64,000 bases of DNA, taken from the NCBI GenBank assembly GCA_008694505.1, contig VZDJ01000047.1, forward strand, positions 3,685,717 to 3,749,716, written 5' to 3'. Positions 60,999 to 64,000 of the stretch are shown piece by piece. The translations under genes were made by a program, and so were the position numbers. The notes under the pieces are model-generated. The model had not been told where the DNA came from. It did no database searches and saw only the letters and a list, made by a program, of their open reading frames with translations. The stretch is from Cyanoderma ruficeps (Eukaryota > Chordata > Aves > Passeriformes > Timaliidae). Within the stretch, counting starts at the first letter, position 1, and every line of letters begins with the position of its first letter.

Positions 60999-63155
60999 TC
61001 TGAGGCGATGTCACACCGTGGTGAGTTCCCACAGGATACTGAAAATGCAGGAATTCTCTTCACAAAGGAAAACCTGCACGGGGAGCCACCCCCGTTTCCT
61101 CCAGCTTGCCCAAGACAAAATTTGCCCAAGGAAAGTTTCAATAAGGAGACAGATTATGTGTCAGTCCCACTTAACGAGGGAATGGGTAAAAAAAAAAATC
61201 CACTTCAGCTTCTTCTGCCCCATATTGGATCCCAGTTATTGCCAAATCTGCATTTTGTGGGGCCACCTCTATGAGGCGGATCAATGGATTGATCCCCGTT
61301 AAGAGAACCAGGCAAAAAGATCAATTAGCACACTGAAAGGAATTTCATAAAATGAATCAATTTGCACCACCAAAGGAGCAATTAAAAACCTGGTGAGCAA
61401 TCTCGCCCTTTGGGCTTGAAAAAAAAATAATAGAGGGGTTCTGATGGGAGGCAGTGTGATTTCAATAAATAACAACTGCCAGTTGTTCTTTTGTTTGCAG
61501 TTTAGGAATGCCTTTGGTTCCTGAGAATACAAAAGAAGCCCAAGAGCAGGGAAGATACCTTTACTTTGCATATAATAAACAGTCTGGACTGAACGGGGAA
61601 CTCTCCAGCCTTATTTATCAACTGCTAAAAGTAGAAAATAACTCCAATGAACACCTTTTAACTACAATCAATTCCATCTTGTGAGGTCTTCATGACAGAT
61701 AAAGAGCAAATTACTGGTACACATTAACCACCTGAGAAGCAAATAGTCCCATTAAAATATTTTGCCAGCGTTCATAAACCATTGCTTCCCAGAACTCTAT
61801 CCCTGTCAAATAAATAACTTTTTGTTCCTTATTAAATACAGAGAGCACAGGTTACTATGGTGATCAGCAGAACACAGAATAAACTCTGCTTCGTCATAAC
61901 TGCCACATTCTAGAGGGAAAAAAAATATCTGAACATCAGCTTGCAGTTTCAAGCTGAATCTCTGAAAAATATTTTGAGAAAACAAAATGATTTTATGAGG
62001 TCCAAACAACACTGGATGAAGTATCACAAAAATGGAAGTGTTTCAGCCAAGTGCCCGTTCAAAGAAGAGCGTTTCTAGTCTGAAAAAATTCAAAACTCAG
62101 GATCACAAGCCTTCGGGTGTTTTTTTGTCTTTTTATTCTAATCAATGGAACATATAGAGCTGTTCTGGAACGCTGTGGGCCACATTGCTGTGCATGTACA
62201 TCCCCATCTGGGTCAGGGACACCTTGGCCTTTGCCTGTTGTGTTCTCAGTTGTTCACAGTCCCATTTACTCTGTGTTTTATGTTCAAGGGCTGAGTCATT
62301 GACATTGGGCCCCCACTGAGCGGGGATTGCTTTGATGCCAGTTCTGGAGGCTTCACTCTTTTCACAGGTATGACTCCCATGTTTTAATTGGACTTGTATT
62401 AGTTGTTGACTTTTCACTAGCAACTTAAGAAAAGCGGTGAAGTCGCATTTACATTTGCTTTCTTAGTAATCTCTCTTTAATATTTGTTATTGAGATTTTT
62501 TTTTTAAATGCCTGCAATAAATTCCACAGCACAGAGTGAAATGCTATAGTTATTTCTAGTCATCCCCAGGTTGAGTCTAATGAAACACAGCTTTATTGAT
62601 GGAGTTTTATTGCAATGCAAGTCAGAGCTTTCTGTTGGTCCTCCCAGTGGCATTGAAGTGGTTTAGGAGCAAGGAAGGCAGTATAGAGCTAACACAACTG
62701 GGGGCACCTTGAAAATAGTAGCTTGTTGCATGGCTTTAGGTTATATGCCATTTGTTTTTACATATTTCGGCTTCTTCTTGCCTCAGTGCCACATCAGATC
62801 TGCCAAATATCCAAATGAATTAAACAGAAAGATCACCCAGGAGCTCTCAGGCTGACCTTCAGAACAAAACTCTGCCCAGCCCCCAAATTCTCCATTCACA
62901 TCCATTAATACCTGAAGAGCAGCACTGAGATGGGTTTCTGTTTTATCCTGCTCTATCCATTCAGTCTGCTAAACAAGAATATCCCTTCCTGCTAACCCTG
63001 ATATGTATTTGAGAGTGATAATAACCTACTTCTTAACTGTAGGGCTGCACAAGGGACAGAGTGAAAGTGATTAAAAAAAAAAATTGTGGTCCATTGTAAG
63101 ATGCTTCTTCTAAGTACACTCTGGAGGTTTGAAGCCCTACACAGTTATTATCTAG

Positions 63156-63242
63156 CTGGACTCTTTGCATCAGTTTTTTTTCTAGTCCCAAGCTTTCACT
63201 GGACTCTTTGCATCAGTTTTTTTCTAGTCCCAAGCTTTCACT
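63156..63242. repeat. Tandem duplication of 43 bp
   Basis: CTGGACTCTTTGCATCAG begins copies at 63156 and 63199. The copies differ by little more than the length of the T run. This is a recent local duplication. Confidence 0.92.
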
Positions 63243-64000
63243 TCCCAGATATTCACGATAGTGAATTTAAGTCATGCAAAACCCGTGCAGCATGAAAGTC
63301 ATCTGCAGCCTTTAGAGCTCAAAAGGACATGCCTGTGGGCTCACAAATATACAGAGCCTTTCCCTCAAAAGGTTTGAAAGCAGGAGATTCAAAGGCTGGT
63401 AAAACCCAGAGCCACAGCTTTCATCATTCGATGATGGCAGAGAGGATGTTTCCTTCCCAGCTGAATCACGCTCAGCTCAGATGGGGGAGCTCCCCTTTGA
63501 TACCTGGGAGAGAATTGCACACTCTTGTGTCTCCCATTTATCTGACACAGAGAGAGAGACAGAGAAAAAGAGATAATACCTTTCCCATTTCATATTACTG
63601 GCAGCCTTTTCTGGATTTCTTAAGGACTTTGGAACAAAGTAAAAGTAAAGTTTTGTTGTTTTTTTTTTTTTAGAGACAAGTTGTAATGCAACCAAAAATC
63701 AGTTCAGCAAAACCATCTGATTTATGCCTTAGATTAAGCCTTATAATTTGTAGAATCCCAATAACAAGCAACCCTGTTATTATGCTTGTGTTACAAAGTA
63801 GTTCTTATTTTTAATCTTTATCTAATTGTGTCACTCCGGTGTCATTCTCCTAACCCATCACTTCTGCCCAGCGTGGCTGCCTTTTGTCTTTAAAATGTCA
63901 TATTAAATACCATCAGCATTTGTAATCTTCTGGGCAGAACATTTCAAGTTGAAATAGTCGGTGTCAATATATATAGACCCAGAAATGGAGCTTATTCAAT

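Larger units (their letters stand above)
49379..64000. other. Intergenic DNA, no gene seen
   Basis: Mostly AT-rich unique sequence. A GC-richer patch at 52900-53660 yields overlapping frames up to 120 codons on both strands, typical of chance. Poly-T runs occur at 50713-50727 and 63657-63672. Several short tandem duplications and two candidate conserved elements are listed separately. No RNA gene is recognised. Confidence 0.7.

Noticed and set aside
1..64000. tRNA, rRNA or CRISPR-like arrays
   Set aside because: I looked for tRNA B-box-like GGTTCGAATC strings and regularly spaced direct repeats. Only isolated GGTTCAAA-type matches without a cloverleaf context and ordinary microsatellites were seen.

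Overview
This looks like nuclear DNA of a bird, possibly a songbird. It holds one recognisable protein-coding gene, SLITRK2, on the minus strand in the middle of a large AT-rich, gene-poor interval. The bird assignment rests on three things: an amniote-type SLITRK2 whose coding sequence is a single exon, a CR1 LINE 3' end of the avian kind, and two short class II (ERVK-like) solo LTRs in an otherwise repeat-poor background. A bird origin is an inference; nothing in the window names the species.

Layout. From 1 to about 31.3 kb is intergenic sequence downstream of SLITRK2. It contains simple repeats, a 303-bp solo LTR with a perfect 6-bp target-site duplication (8467-8769), a possible older LTR at about 13.1-13.7 kb, and a second copy of the same LTR family in the opposite orientation (17221-17521), nested inside a CR1 fragment. 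From about 31.35 to 32.22 kb is the probable proximal 3' UTR of SLITRK2, with a hairpin that carries a miR-17-family seed match. The 856-codon SLITRK2 ORF is 32222-34792 (minus). Upstream (34.8-36.0 kb) is a strong CpG island with a consensus CRE, a GC box, a REST/RE1-like pair of half-sites, a plausible 5'-UTR splice acceptor, two plausible donors, and two GC-rich tandem repeats. From 36 to 64 kb is again intergenic. It carries a roughly 78-bp minisatellite (41.5 kb), an imperfect poly-A tract containing an N, a perfect 19-bp inverted repeat (49.3 kb), several short tandem duplications, and stretches that read like conserved noncoding elements.

How it works together. SLITRK2 is a neuronal, synapse-organising transmembrane LRR protein. 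Genes of this type usually sit in large noncoding territories rich in developmental enhancers, and the intergenic DNA here fits that picture. The CpG-island promoter and the CRE and RE1-like motifs suggest neuron-restricted, activity-responsive transcription, but this is inferred from motifs only. I found no second protein-coding gene, tRNA, rRNA or CRISPR-like array. The other open reading frames are short, or are GC-driven shadows in the CpG island, and match no family I recognise. I did not find convincing evidence of an undescribed biological system. The most checkable oddities are the 19-bp hairpin, the nested LTR-in-CR1, the promoter motif cluster and the possible avian insertion in the second LRRCT of SLITRK2.
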